Positions 15,208 to 23,925 of a stretch of 64,000 bases of DNA are shown piece by piece. Both the position numbers and the translations under genes were made by a program. Below the pieces are notes generated by a model. It was not told the origin of the DNA. It saw nothing but the letters and a program-made list of their open reading frames with translations, and did no database searches. Positions within the stretch are counted from its first letter, which is position 1. Every line of letters begins with the position of its first letter. Source of the stretch: Bradyrhizobium liaoningense (GTDB lineage: Bacteria > Pseudomonadota > Alphaproteobacteria > Rhizobiales > Xanthobacteraceae); assembly GCF_018130825.1 (NCBI RefSeq), contig NZ_JAFCJS010000003.1:1008772-1072771 (forward strand), in the 5' to 3' direction.

Positions 15208-17265
15208 CTACCGCCACATCCCGCGCATCTTGGCCCCGATGTCGATCTTCGGCCCTTGCGCGGCAGTGCGCGCTGCACCTGCCGCGGCCTTCGGCCAGGC
15301 GGCGCGCTCGAACAGATAGACCAGCGATTCCGGGATGAAGCGGGTGCGCGAGGCGTAAAGGTGGCGGTCGCCCTTGGCGGCCTGGCCGTGGACGAAGAAG
15401 CGCTGCGGCACCACGAGGTGGAGATCGTCCTTGGCGCGCGTCATCGCGACATAGAGCAGGCGGCGCTCCTCCTCGAGCTCGGCAGAAGTGCCGGCGCCGA
15501 GATCCGACGGCATGCAGCCGTCGACGACGTTGAGCACGAACACCGACTTCCACTCCTGGCCCTTGGCGGAATGGATGGTGGAGAGGATCAGATAATCCTC
15601 GTCGCGCAAGGGTGGACCTGATTTATCGCTGGTCGCATCCGGCGGATCGAGCGTGAGCTCGGTCAGGAATTTCTCGCGCGAGGAATAGCCGCTGGCAATC
15701 TGCTCGAGCTGCATCAGATCGGCGCGGCGCGTCTCGGAATCCTCGTGGATGCGATCCAGATGCGGCTCGTACCAGAGCCGGACGCGTTCGAGATCCACGG
15801 GCCATTCCGAATAGCGCAGGTTTTCGACTGTGCGGACGAAATCTATCCAGTCGGCACCGGTGCGCGCCGGCACTGGGAGCTGGCCGAGTGCGTGCAGCGG
15901 ATCGGTGCTTTCAGCCATCTGGTCGAGCACGCGCTGAGCCGTCGCGGGGCCGATGCCGGGCAACAGATGCAGGATGCGGAAACCGGCGACGCGGTCGCGC
16001 GGGTTCTCGGCAAAGCGCAGCAGCGCCAGCACGTCCTTGACGTGGGCGGCGTCGAGGAATTTCAGTCCGCCGAATTTGACGAACGGAATATTGCGGCGGG
16101 TCAGCTCGATCTCGAGCGGGCCGGAATGCGAGGACGTCCGGAACAGCACGGCCTGGTGCTTGAGCAGCGCGCCTTGCTCGCGGTTGGCCAGCACCGCTTC
16201 GACGATGTAGCGGGCCTGGTCGGCCTCGTCATGCACCGTGACGAGCTGCGGCTTCTGTCCGGAGGTGCGGTCGGTCCAGAGGTTCTTGGTAAAGCGCTCA
16301 CGCGCGAGGCCAATGACGCCGTTGGCTGCCGCCAGCACGGCTTGCGTTGAGCGGTAATTGCGGTCGAGCGTGATCATTTCCGCGCGGGGCGAGAAGCTTT
16401 GCGGAAAGTCCAGGATGTTGCGCACGGTGGCGGTGCGGAACGAATAGATCGACTGCGCGTCGTCGCCGACCACGGTGAGGCCGCGGCCGTCGGGCTTCAG
16501 CGCCAAGAGGATCGAGGATTGCAGGCGGTTGGTGTCCTGGTATTCGTCGACCAGCACGTGATCGAAGCGGCCGCCGATCTCTTCGGCGATCAGCGCATCG
16601 CTCATCATCTGCGACCAGTACAGCAGCAAATCGTCGTAATCGAGCACGTGCTGGGCCTGCTTGGCTTCGACGTAAGCCGCGAACAGGCCCTTCAGTTCGG
16701 CGGCCCAGCCCGCGCACCAGGGATAGTGCACCCCTAGCACCTTCTCGATCTCCATCTCGGCGTTGACGCAGCGTGAATAGATCGACAGGCAGGTGCCCTT
16801 GGCCGGAAAGCGGCTCTCGGTCTTGGACAGGCCGCGCTCGTGCCGGACCAGGTTCATCAGGTCGGCGGAATCCTCGCGGTCGTGGATGGTGAAGGCGGGA
16901 TCGACGCCGATCCGCTCGGCATATTCGCGCAGGAGCCGCGCGCCGATGCCGTGGAAGGTGCCGGCCCAGGTGAGCGCGTCGCGCATGATCGCGGCATTGT
17001 TCTCGCCCAAGACCTTGCGGGCGATACGCTCGACCCGGCCGGCCATCTCGGCCGCGGCGCGGCGCGAAAACGTCATGAGCAGGATGCGGCGCGGATCGGC
17101 GCCGGCGACGATCAAATGCGCGACGCGGTGCGCCAGCGTGTTGGTCTTGCCGGAGCCGGCGCCGGCAATGACGAGCAGGGGGCTTCCCACGGTCGCGCCA
17201 TCGGCCACGCCATGCTCGACGGCGCGGCGCTGCTCCGCATTGAGCGTGTCCAGATATGTTGCCAC
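15208..17265 (-). CDS. UvrD/PcrA-like superfamily 1 DNA helicase
   Basis: This is a 685-residue helicase. It has the Q-motif region LNAEQRRAVEHG, Walker A AGAGSGKT, motif Ia TFSRRAAAEM, Walker B DEYQDTN and motif III GDDAQSIYSFR. Motif IV (LDRNYRST) and the C-terminal STIHSAKGQEWKSVFV and VAMTRAKDDLHLV motifs follow. It translocates 3'-5' on ssDNA and probably acts in repair or replication restart. It is about 40 residues shorter than typical UvrD and has its own C-terminal end (IDIGAKMRGMWR). GTG at 17265 fits the family start; an in-frame start 51 nt upstream exists. A degenerate copy of its 3' part lies at 12549-12595. Confidence 0.9.
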   Translation of the reverse strand: MATYLDTLNAEQRRAVEHGVADGATVGSPLLVIAGAGSGKTNTLAHRVAHLIVAGADPRRILLMTFSRRAAAEMAGRVERIARKVLGENNAAIMRDALTWAGTFHGIGARLLREYAERIGVDPAFTIHDREDSADLMNLVRHERGLSKTESRFPAKGTCLSIYSRCVNAEMEIEKVLGVHYPWCAGWAAELKGLFAAYVEAKQAQHVLDYDDLLLYWSQMMSDALIAEEIGGRFDHVLVDEYQDTNRLQSSILLALKPDGRGLTVVGDDAQSIYSFRTATVRNILDFPQSFSPRAEMITLDRNYRSTQAVLAAANGVIGLARERFTKNLWTDRTSGQKPQLVTVHDEADQARYIVEAVLANREQGALLKHQAVLFRTSSHSGPLEIELTRRNIPFVKFGGLKFLDAAHVKDVLALLRFAENPRDRVAGFRILHLLPGIGPATAQRVLDQMAESTDPLHALGQLPVPARTGADWIDFVRTVENLRYSEWPVDLERVRLWYEPHLDRIHEDSETRRADLMQLEQIASGYSSREKFLTELTLDPPDATSDKSGPPLRDEDYLILSTIHSAKGQEWKSVFVLNVVDGCMPSDLGAGTSAELEEERRLLYVAMTRAKDDLHLVVPQRFFVHGQAAKGDRHLYASRTRFIPESLVYLFERAAWPKAAAGAARTAAQGPKIDIGAKMRGMWR

Positions 17266-17385
17266 GAATCGCCCCGGTGAAAGGCCGAGAGTCGGCCATC
17301 CCGGCGCGAATCGCAATGCGGCTGGACGGAACCGGAATTAGGATTTAGGGGGAAAGACGGCCCAAGGTTCCAGCCCGAGAAGAGC

Positions 17386-17985
17386 ATGCCCGGCATGACC
17401 GAGCTCAAGCCCGACCAGTTCGAGATGCGGCGGCTGGAATCGCTCAGCAACACCATTTTCGGCGTCGCCATGACGCTTCTGGCCTATGACCTGCCCAAGG
17501 CGGCTGTGTTCAGCAGCACACCCGGCTGGAGCGATCTCGCCCATGTCTATTCCGGCAAGCTCGCCGGCCTTGCGCTCAGCTTCATCATCGCCGGTGTGTT
17601 CTGGATCAGCCATCACCGGCGGCTGGCGCGCCAACCGGTCGGCGGCCGCGGCGTGGTGATCCTCAACCTGTTCTTCCTGCTTTCGATCGTGCTGCTGCCG
17701 GTGACCAACGGCCTCTACACCAATTTCGCCATGAGCCGCGCCGTCGCCGTGCTCTATGGCCTGCATCTGACCGCGATCGCCGGCCTCAACGCCTGGCTGT
17801 GGTGGACGATCCTGGGCGGCTGGCGCCACGAGATCATGGCGTCGCTGTTTCCGCTGCTCGTGTTCATCCCGGGCACGGTCGTGGCGGCATTCGCGCCGCA
17901 CGTCGCGCCCTTCGTGTGGTTCGTCGCTTTCGGAGGGCTGCTGATCCAGCGCTTCTATGCCGCACCGGCCAGGACGGACGCGTAA
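17386..17985 (+). CDS. TMEM175-family potassium channel-like protein (DUF1211)
   Basis: The 199-residue protein has about six hydrophobic helices. The first carries RLESLSNTIFGVAMTLLAYDL, matching the bacterial TMEM175 pore-helix signature R-x3-F-S-D, here with LSN in place of FSD. A basic HHRR loop follows the third helix. Bacterial homologues form tetrameric K+-leak channels; the changed signature may alter conductance. It is divergent from the helicase. Confidence 0.8.
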   Translation: MPGMTELKPDQFEMRRLESLSNTIFGVAMTLLAYDLPKAAVFSSTPGWSDLAHVYSGKLAGLALSFIIAGVFWISHHRRLARQPVGGRGVVILNLFFLLSIVLLPVTNGLYTNFAMSRAVAVLYGLHLTAIAGLNAWLWWTILGGWRHEIMASLFPLLVFIPGTVVAAFAPHVAPFVWFVAFGGLLIQRFYAAPARTDA

Positions 17986-17994
17986 GACGCCGGC

Positions 17995-18375
17995 TCACCC
18001 CTTTGTCGCGCCGAACCCATCGGCCGGCACGTAAAGCTTGACCGGCCGGATTTCGTACACCGCGGTCGGGTTGACCTCGCGCAGCTTCCGCGCTGCCGCG
18101 ATCGCCTCCTCATCCGTGTCGTATTCGACGAGGTGGAAGCCGAGAAGCTGCTCCTTGGTCTCGGCAAACGGGCCGTCCAGCACCATGCCCGCGCCGGGGC
18201 CGCGCAAGGTGCGAGCCTTTCTTGTGTCATCCAGGCGGGCGGCGGGCCCAAGATGTCCGCTAGCCCGCAGGGGCGCCTGAACCTCGATGACTTTGGCCAC
18301 CACCGCGGCATCCTGCTCCGGCGTCCAGGACAAAAGCTCGTCTTCAACATGATAGGCCAGGATCGCGTAAAACAT
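17995..18375 (-). CDS. YciI-family protein
   Basis: The 126-residue protein begins MFYAILAYHVEDE and contains the family hallmark DGPFAETKEQLLGFHLVEYDT. YciI-like dimeric alpha-beta proteins have a His/Asp pocket and are often seen beside sigma factors; no substrate is established. ATG at 18375 is preceded by GAGGTGAC, a better start than ATG 63 nt upstream. It is convergent with the TMEM175-like gene. Confidence 0.85.
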   Translation of the reverse strand: MFYAILAYHVEDELLSWTPEQDAAVVAKVIEVQAPLRASGHLGPAARLDDTRKARTLRGPGAGMVLDGPFAETKEQLLGFHLVEYDTDEEAIAAARKLREVNPTAVYEIRPVKLYVPADGFGATKG

Positions 18376-18438
18376 CGTCACCTCGTTGATTTTGCTGCGC
18401 GCGTCCAAAGGACGTATCATCACGCCCGCAACCGACAA

Positions 18439-18783
18439 TCCCCCTCAACAAAATATTGCGTCGTGCAGGCCTCGACGAAACCATCCTGAAACCCGATTGC
18501 GGCCGGCCAATGTGAACGCCGTCTGAAGCCGATGCGACTGATGACCACCAAGAAGGCTGAGGAATTTGGAGGCGGCAATGTCGGGTCAGTCCATCAAGAT
18601 CATCTGCGACGCGCGGCGGGCGGCTCAATCGGGGCCGGCCGATCTGCACGACCAGAGCGGTCACCACCGCTATTACGGCAGCTCGGCCGAGAATGGTGGC
18701 GAGCGCATTGTCGAGAGTCGCCGCGGCAAGCGCCCGCGTAATGTCTGCGGCTTCTGAAGTCTCTGGCGAGACAGGCTTCGCGA
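18439..18783. other. Region without a convincing gene
   Basis: Several short frames exist here, for instance one from 18578 with a GGAGG-like site (MSGQSIKIICDARR, about 59 residues). None shows a domain, and the codon pattern is not clearly coding. I see no RNA gene or repeat. Confidence 0.4.
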
Positions 18784-18987
18784 ATGAGCGTCCTGCAAAT
18801 ATCGATTGCGGCGATGCCGTTCCTGCTCGCGCTGGCGAGCCGGAACGGTAGCGCGATCGCGCCATGCCTGGTCACGAGCGTATTCACCGTGCTGCTCGGC
18901 GAACAGCCTCAGCGGGCTGTCGTGGCCTGGTGCGTCGGCATGCTGATCGCCGCCGTCGCCTTTCGCGAACGGCTTCGCGCGACCTGA
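18784..18987 (+). CDS. Possible small membrane protein
   Basis: This 67-residue frame starts MSVLQISIAAMPFLLALASRNG and contains two hydrophobic segments (about 2-16 and 47-59) separated by a polar loop. It ends 10 nt before the convergent binding-protein gene. It could be a short inner-membrane protein or a remnant of a longer permease-like gene. There is no strong ribosome-binding site and no family match. Confidence 0.4.
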   Translation: MSVLQISIAAMPFLLALASRNGSAIAPCLVTSVFTVLLGEQPQRAVVAWCVGMLIAAVAFRERLRAT

Positions 18988-18997
18988 GCCGGCACCG

Positions 18998-19714
18998 TTA
19001 TGGTGCGCTCAGGATCTGCTTGACGAGCCTCTCACGCAGCATCGCCAGTTCGCCGTTCGCCTCCATCTGCGCGATCACCTTGCCGACCTCAGGCACCAGA
19101 GCGCGATGCCGTTCGTGCAAATAGTGATAGATATGGATGCGCTCGAGCGGTGGCGAGAGCGGGTAGATCCTGGCCTGCAGGTTGAGCTTCCTCACGGCGA
19201 CGAGCCCGCTGAAGAGGTCGGTGACCATCACGTCGAAACGATCGGCGTCGAGCATCTTGACCATGCTCTCCAGGCTGGTCGTCGCCGTGACGCGGGCCAT
19301 GCCGCGCGTACCGGCCTCCGATGAGCCGACGCCGCGGACGATGCCGATGCTGTAGTCTCGAATTGAATCCCAACCGGCGACATCGAAATGGAGCTTCGTC
19401 GTGAACACCGCGGGCTCGATGTAGTTGATCGCCGGCGTAACCTGGACCAGCGTCGGATAGTCGCGGGAAAGCGTCCCGATCCGCTGGATCTCGCCGTCCA
19501 CCTCACCGGCGCTCGACAGCGCGAGCGCCCGCTTGCCGGGAACGTCCTCGAATTCGAGCTTGACGTTCAGCTTGGCGTAGACAACCCGCAGCATCTCTCC
19601 GCCGACATATTGATCGGGGATGTCGGCTATGCGCGCCAATCGGATCACTTCCTGCGCCTGCAATGGAGCGGCTGCGAGCAAAGACAGCCAGGCGACGGCG
19701 ATCCGCCACATCAC
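18998..19714 (-). CDS. Periplasmic solute-binding protein (SBP_bac_3-like)
   Basis: The 238-residue precursor has a signal peptide ending LQAQ-EVIRLA. It continues as a type II binding-protein fold with YAKLNVKLEFEDVPGKRAL, then MVKMLDADRFDVMVTDLFSG near the hinge. No transporter genes are adjacent, so it may act as a lone sensor or receptor. A hybrid kinase gene lies just upstream on the opposite strand, and the pair could form a sensing unit; this is inferred from position only. Confidence 0.7.
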   Translation of the reverse strand: MMWRIAVAWLSLLAAAPLQAQEVIRLARIADIPDQYVGGEMLRVVYAKLNVKLEFEDVPGKRALALSSAGEVDGEIQRIGTLSRDYPTLVQVTPAINYIEPAVFTTKLHFDVAGWDSIRDYSIGIVRGVGSSEAGTRGMARVTATTSLESMVKMLDADRFDVMVTDLFSGLVAVRKLNLQARIYPLSPPLERIHIYHYLHERHRALVPEVGKVIAQMEANGELAMLRERLVKQILSAP

Positions 19715-20042
19715 GCTTCTCCTTCGTCTAACCTTGCTACCGCTGGATTCGGAGGCCAGCCCGATCTACCGGGGGTGGCGCCCGCGCGCCGGCCGTGACG
19801 ATCAACGCTCGCCCGCGACGTGAGGCGACTCCGGACTTTCACCGGTGTCATTCTAGCACGCGAGGTGCTAGCTTGCGCGAGAATCCTGCTCGCTGGGCGC
19901 AAGCTATGACCCCGCCAACCCTCAACCGCCCAAGGGCGACAGGATCGCCACGCACCTCGCGTGAAGAGAATCTCAACTGTCGAATTGCTCGCGGCCGCGA
20001 CTGGTCGGCCGGAGCAGGTGCCGCCATTCCGGGACATGGTGC
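19715..20042. other. Divergent intergenic region with a small palindrome
   Basis: The 328-nt gap separates the binding protein from the sensor kinase. It includes a perfect dyad CTAGCAC-GCGAG-GTGCTAG at 19853-19871, which may be an operator or a hairpin. No coding frame looks real. Confidence 0.45.
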
Positions 20043-22454
20043 ATGGGCAACTCAGGCGATGAGGATTCCAAGCGCAGCCGCGCCGTTGCCCCCGCGGCGG
20101 CGAAGCAGGATTTGAGCGGGATCGGCGCTGCACTTGCGCCGGCGATGATCGGAACAATGCTGTCGCGGATCTTCAACTGGTTACGCAGCGGCGTCGGGCC
20201 GCGCCTGCTGGCCGCCGTGCTGCTGTTCTCCTCGATCGTCACGCTGGTGCTGACAGCGCTTCAGCTCTATCTCGACTACAACCGCGAGGTCGGCGTCATC
20301 GAGACGCGGCTCGACGAGATCGGCCGCAGCACCACCGGCAGCCTCGGCGAGAGCCTGTGGAATCTCGACCAGAACCAGCTCAAGCTCCTGCTCGACGGTA
20401 TCCTGCGGCTGCCCGACATCCGCGCCGCCGAGGTGCGTGAGATCGCCGATCGTCCCAATCCGATCCGTATCGCGGTCGGCGCGCCCAACTCCCGTTCCAT
20501 CGTAACGCGCGACTATCCGCTGAACTACACCGTGCAGGGAGCCGTGCGCACGATCGGCGTGCTCCACGTCGAGGCGACGCTGAGCGAGGTCTATCGGCAA
20601 TTGATGAACCGCGCCCTGATCATTCTGGCGAGCCAGGCGGCGAAGACGTTTCTCGTCTCGCTCTTCATCATCTACATGTTCCATCTGCTGGTGACGCGAC
20701 ATCTCGTCGCCATCGCCGACTTCGTCAGCAAATACAGTTTGACGCGGCCGCCGCCGCCTTTGCACCTGGAACGCCGGCCGCCCGACGATCCCGACGAGCT
20801 GGACAAGGTGATCGTCGCCTTCAACGCCATGTGCGCCAATCTCGGGCGCGCATACGGCGAGCTGCGCGAGGCCAATGCCAATCTCGAGCGTGACCTGAAG
20901 GTCCGCCGCAGCGCCGAGGAAGATGCGCGCGCGAGCGAGCAGCGCTTCCGCGACTATGCCGAGACCGCGTCCGACTGGTTCTGGGAAACCGGGCCGGATC
21001 ATCGGTTCACCTATATATCGGAGCGGGCCGGTGCCTTCGGCATGGACCACAAGGCGCTGATCGGCAAGCGCCGCACCGATGCCGCTTTCGACCACGACGT
21101 TGAGCCGGAGAAATGGCGTGCGCACGTGGCGACGCTGGACCGTCACGAGCCGTTCCGGAAGTTCGAGTATCGCGGTCGCGATGCGAACGGGCGCATGCAT
21201 CATTTCAGCGTCAACGGCCAGCCGGTGTTCGCGTCGGACGGACGCTTCATGGGCTATCGGGGCTCCGCCACCGATCTCACCGAGCAGCACGAGACCGAGG
21301 AGCGGCTGCGCCAATCCCAGAAGATGGACGCCATCGGCCAGCTCACCGGCGGCGTCGCGCATGACTTCAACAACGTGCTCACCGTCATCACCGGCACGAT
21401 CGAGATCATCCAGGAGGGGCTTGCGGACAAGCCCCAGCTGGCCGCCATCGCGCAGCTCATCGACGATGCGGCCGCGCGCGGCGCCGAGATCACCTCGCAG
21501 CTCCTGACCTTCGCGCGCCGCCAGCCGATGGAGCCGCGCGAGATCGACGTCAATGTCCTCGTGCTGGAGACAGCGAAGCTGCTGAAGCCGATTCTGGGCG
21601 AGCAGGTCGAGATCGTGACCCGGCTCGCGGACGACGCCTGGTCGGCGATGGCGGATCCGTCGCAGCTTTCATCCGCGATCGTCAATCTCGCGGTCAATGC
21701 GCGTGACGCGATGCCCGGCGGCGGCAGGCTGACGCTCGAGACCGCGAACCGGGAGCTCGACGGCACGGAAGGTGCCGGCGAGGGCGGTGTCGTGCGCGGC
21801 GCCTTCGTGATGGTCGCAGTCGGCGACACCGGCCACGGCATTCCTGCCGACATCCGTGAGCGCGTGTTCGAGCCGTTCTTCACCACCAAGGGCGTCGGCC
21901 GCGGCACCGGGCTCGGGCTCAGCATGGTCTACGGCTTCGCCCGCCAGACCGGCGGCACCGTCGCCATCGAGAGCGAGGAGGGGCGTGGCACCGTGGTGCG
22001 CTTGTTTCTGCCGCGGTCGAAGGGCGAGGCGCCGGGAAAGACGGCGCCGGTTCAGGCGCCCGCCACAGCGCGCGGGCGTGAGACGATACTCGTGGTCGAG
22101 GACGATCCGCTGGTGCAGGGCTATGTCATCGCCCAGCTCGGCAGTCTCGGCTATCGCACGCTCGCTGCCGGCGACGGCGCATCCGCGCTCGCGCTGGTCG
22201 ACCAGGGCGCCAAATTCGATCTCCTGTTCACGGACATCATCATGCCCGGCGGCATGAATGGCCGGGAATTGGCCGAGGCCGTCCGGCTCCGCCGGCCGGG
22301 GGTGAGGGTGCTCTACACTTCCGGCTATACCGACGACACCATCGTCCACGAAGGGCATCTCGATCCCGGCGTGGCGCTGCTTCAGAAGCCGTACCGCAAA
22401 TCGGAGCTGTCGCAGAAGATTCGCGAAGTCCTTGCGGGCGAGCCGTCTGCCTGA
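20043..22454 (+). CDS. Hybrid sensor histidine kinase with PAS and receiver domains
   Basis: The 803-residue protein has two transmembrane helices (about 55-78 and 195-222) framing a periplasmic sensor of about 120 residues. Then come a HAMP-like linker, a PAS domain (about 300-420) and a HisKA domain with AHDFNN (His440). The ATPase has GDTGHGIP and GTGLGLSMVYGFA boxes, and a C-terminal receiver carries Asp731 in LLFTDIIMPGG. It belongs to the HWE/hybrid class common in rhizobia. No partner response regulator is adjacent. The first 34 residues look poorly conserved, so a start at 20145 or 20157 is possible. Confidence 0.85.
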   Translation: MGNSGDEDSKRSRAVAPAAAKQDLSGIGAALAPAMIGTMLSRIFNWLRSGVGPRLLAAVLLFSSIVTLVLTALQLYLDYNREVGVIETRLDEIGRSTTGSLGESLWNLDQNQLKLLLDGILRLPDIRAAEVREIADRPNPIRIAVGAPNSRSIVTRDYPLNYTVQGAVRTIGVLHVEATLSEVYRQLMNRALIILASQAAKTFLVSLFIIYMFHLLVTRHLVAIADFVSKYSLTRPPPPLHLERRPPDDPDELDKVIVAFNAMCANLGRAYGELREANANLERDLKVRRSAEEDARASEQRFRDYAETASDWFWETGPDHRFTYISERAGAFGMDHKALIGKRRTDAAFDHDVEPEKWRAHVATLDRHEPFRKFEYRGRDANGRMHHFSVNGQPVFASDGRFMGYRGSATDLTEQHETEERLRQSQKMDAIGQLTGGVAHDFNNVLTVITGTIEIIQEGLADKPQLAAIAQLIDDAAARGAEITSQLLTFARRQPMEPREIDVNVLVLETAKLLKPILGEQVEIVTRLADDAWSAMADPSQLSSAIVNLAVNARDAMPGGGRLTLETANRELDGTEGAGEGGVVRGAFVMVAVGDTGHGIPADIRERVFEPFFTTKGVGRGTGLGLSMVYGFARQTGGTVAIESEEGRGTVVRLFLPRSKGEAPGKTAPVQAPATARGRETILVVEDDPLVQGYVIAQLGSLGYRTLAAGDGASALALVDQGAKFDLLFTDIIMPGGMNGRELAEAVRLRRPGVRVLYTSGYTDDTIVHEGHLDPGVALLQKPYRKSELSQKIREVLAGEPSA

Positions 22455-22475
22455 GCTGCGCCGACAGACGAAAAA

Positions 22476-22502
22476 GGCGCGGCGGGGAGGCCCCGTCGCG
22501 CC
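22476..22502. terminator. Bidirectional hairpin after the hybrid kinase
   Basis: The stem GGCGCGGCGGGG / CCCCGTCGCGCC with an AGG loop has one G-T pair. It starts 22 nt after the kinase stop. AAAAA on its left gives a T-run on the minus strand; on the plus strand only a weak ATTTCTT follows. Confidence 0.55.
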
Positions 22503-22771
22503 CGATTTCTTGCTCGCTGGTCCAGGGCTGAGAACGCCCCGATGCCAAGCCCTATTCAAAGCCTAGCGGGCGATCCCAGCGAGGTGACAGCGCTTGAGAT
22601 AAGACACTGGATCACCTCCTTTCGTTGGTTTCGGGAGATTTTAATATAGGGCGGGATTGCCCGGCCGTTAAGGGGCGGGGGCGAAATGCCGGGAACAGCG
22701 GGGCTTGACGCGGGAAAGACCGTCCAGAGGCAGTTGAGACCGCCGCCCGGCCGTGTTAGGGGATCGCCAAC

Positions 22772-22845
22772 GCGGGTGTAGCTCAATGGTAGAGCAGCAG
22801 CCTTCCAAGCTGAATACGAGGGTTCGATTCCCTTCACCCGCTCCA
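22772..22845 (+). tRNA. tRNA-Gly (TCC anticodon)
   Basis: The 74-nt element begins GCGGGTGTAGCTCAATGG and has an anticodon loop CTTCCAA with TCC. The T-arm is GGTTCGATTCC, and it closes on CACCCGC with an encoded TCCA end. All stems pair. Confidence 0.96.
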
Positions 22846-23365
22846 AAAAAATTTCCCCCGGTGAAAGCAGGCTGTTGCGTTGGCTTTGTGGGCGGTTTTG
22901 CCGCTTGCTTTCGATTTTCATACAACCACCGTACAACAAAGCCCGAATTGGCCGATCAGTGTATCGAGTCCTTGACGCGTCGATGGCGATCCGAGGCGTT
23001 CGAGGCCTTGGAGCAGCCGGTATAAGGCGGCGCGACTCGCTGCTCCGCGCACCAATCCTGGCCTGGTTTGCTCCTGACTGCACCGAGCCGAGACGTGGCA
23101 GACGCAGATCCGGTGAGAACCGGCTCCCAGTCCGCGCCGTTATGATGCAAGGCTTCGGACCTGTACGGTCGATCCACGCCGAAGGCGTCGGCTGCGTCAG
23201 CACGCCGAGCGTGTGGCGTACTACGGAATGGATATCGGGATCTGCCTCCGGAAGCGCGTAGACCGTCGCCCGATCGGCGGATAGGAGTCGCGCAGTGCTT
23301 GCCCGCAAACGGCTCCGTGCGCAGGTTCAAGGATATGTCGGCTTCAAAATGTGCTGCGCGTCGAT
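22846..23365. other. About 520 bp downstream of tRNA-Gly without a gene
   Basis: Frames on both strands are open over parts of this stretch but show no domain and no ribosome-binding site. The protein-like text antisense to the tRNA is an artefact. The position after a tRNA 3' end is a common integration site, but I see no integrase, direct repeat of the tRNA end or insertion sequence. Confidence 0.4.
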
Positions 23366-23791
23366 CTAAACCGAACTCAACAGGATGCTGGTCTCGCTAT
23401 TGAGGACGCCGTCGATGGTGCGCACTTCGCGCAGCACACGATCGAAGTCGGAGAGGCTGTCGGCGCGAATCTCGGCGATGAGATCCCAGGTGCCGTTGGT
23501 CGTATGCAGGGAGTGCAACTCGGGCAGGCCGCGCAGTTGCCGGATCACCGCGGTGGTGGATTTGCCGGTAACCTCGATCATCATGATCGCTCGGATGGCA
23601 TTGACGTCATAGTCTTGCCGGAAGCGAACGGTGAAGCCGAGCACGGCCCCGCTCTCGATGAGCCGGTCGAGCCGGTTCTGAACCGTCGCGCGCGAGATAC
23701 CGAGAATTGTCCCGAGCTTCGAGATGGGCGCGCGTCCGTCCTCGCGTAAGACGGAAATCAGCCGGTGATCCAGTTCGTCGAAAACAAGCAT
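23366..23791 (-). CDS. Lrp/AsnC-family transcriptional regulator
   Basis: This 141-residue protein has an AsnC-type helix-turn-helix (LDHRLISVLREDGRAPISKLGTILGISRATVQNRLDRL) and a RAM ligand-binding domain (GTWDLIAEIRADSLSDFDRVL). It is divergent from ocd. By analogy with PutR/Lrp-type local regulators it should activate ocd-ctlX in response to an amino acid such as ornithine, citrulline or arginine. Confidence 0.9.
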   Translation of the reverse strand: MLVFDELDHRLISVLREDGRAPISKLGTILGISRATVQNRLDRLIESGAVLGFTVRFRQDYDVNAIRAIMMIEVTGKSTTAVIRQLRGLPELHSLHTTNGTWDLIAEIRADSLSDFDRVLREVRTIDGVLNSETSILLSSV

Positions 23792-23925
23792 TGAGCAATC
23801 TGCTTACTTTAGTTGAGCGAATTGTACATATTTTGGCCGAAAATCAAACTTGTTAGAAGTGTATAGCACAAATTGCTCCGGCCTACGATTCCTAAACGAG
23901 GAGAATCGTGCAGGAGGCCTCACAA
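23792..23925. promoter_or_regulatory. AT-rich divergent promoter region between lrp-like gene and ocd
   Basis: The 134-nt intergenic stretch includes an AT-rich tract (around TTGTACATATTTTGGCCG and GTATAGCACAAATTGC) that contrasts with the GC-rich genes, as expected for Lrp-family binding. No exact dyad was identified. Confidence 0.4.

Noticed and set aside
15107..15553. N-terminal extension of the candidate endonuclease up to 15553
   Set aside because: It would run antisense to the helicase 3' end; a start with a ribosome-binding site exists at 15106.
20181..21362. 393-codon minus-strand frame within the hybrid kinase gene
   Set aside because: Shadow frame; kinase motifs on the plus strand are complete.
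22556..23308. Apparent 250-residue minus-strand protein with KGIEPSYSAWKAAALPLSY
   Set aside because: That peptide is the well-known translation artefact of the antisense strand of a tRNA-Gly gene.
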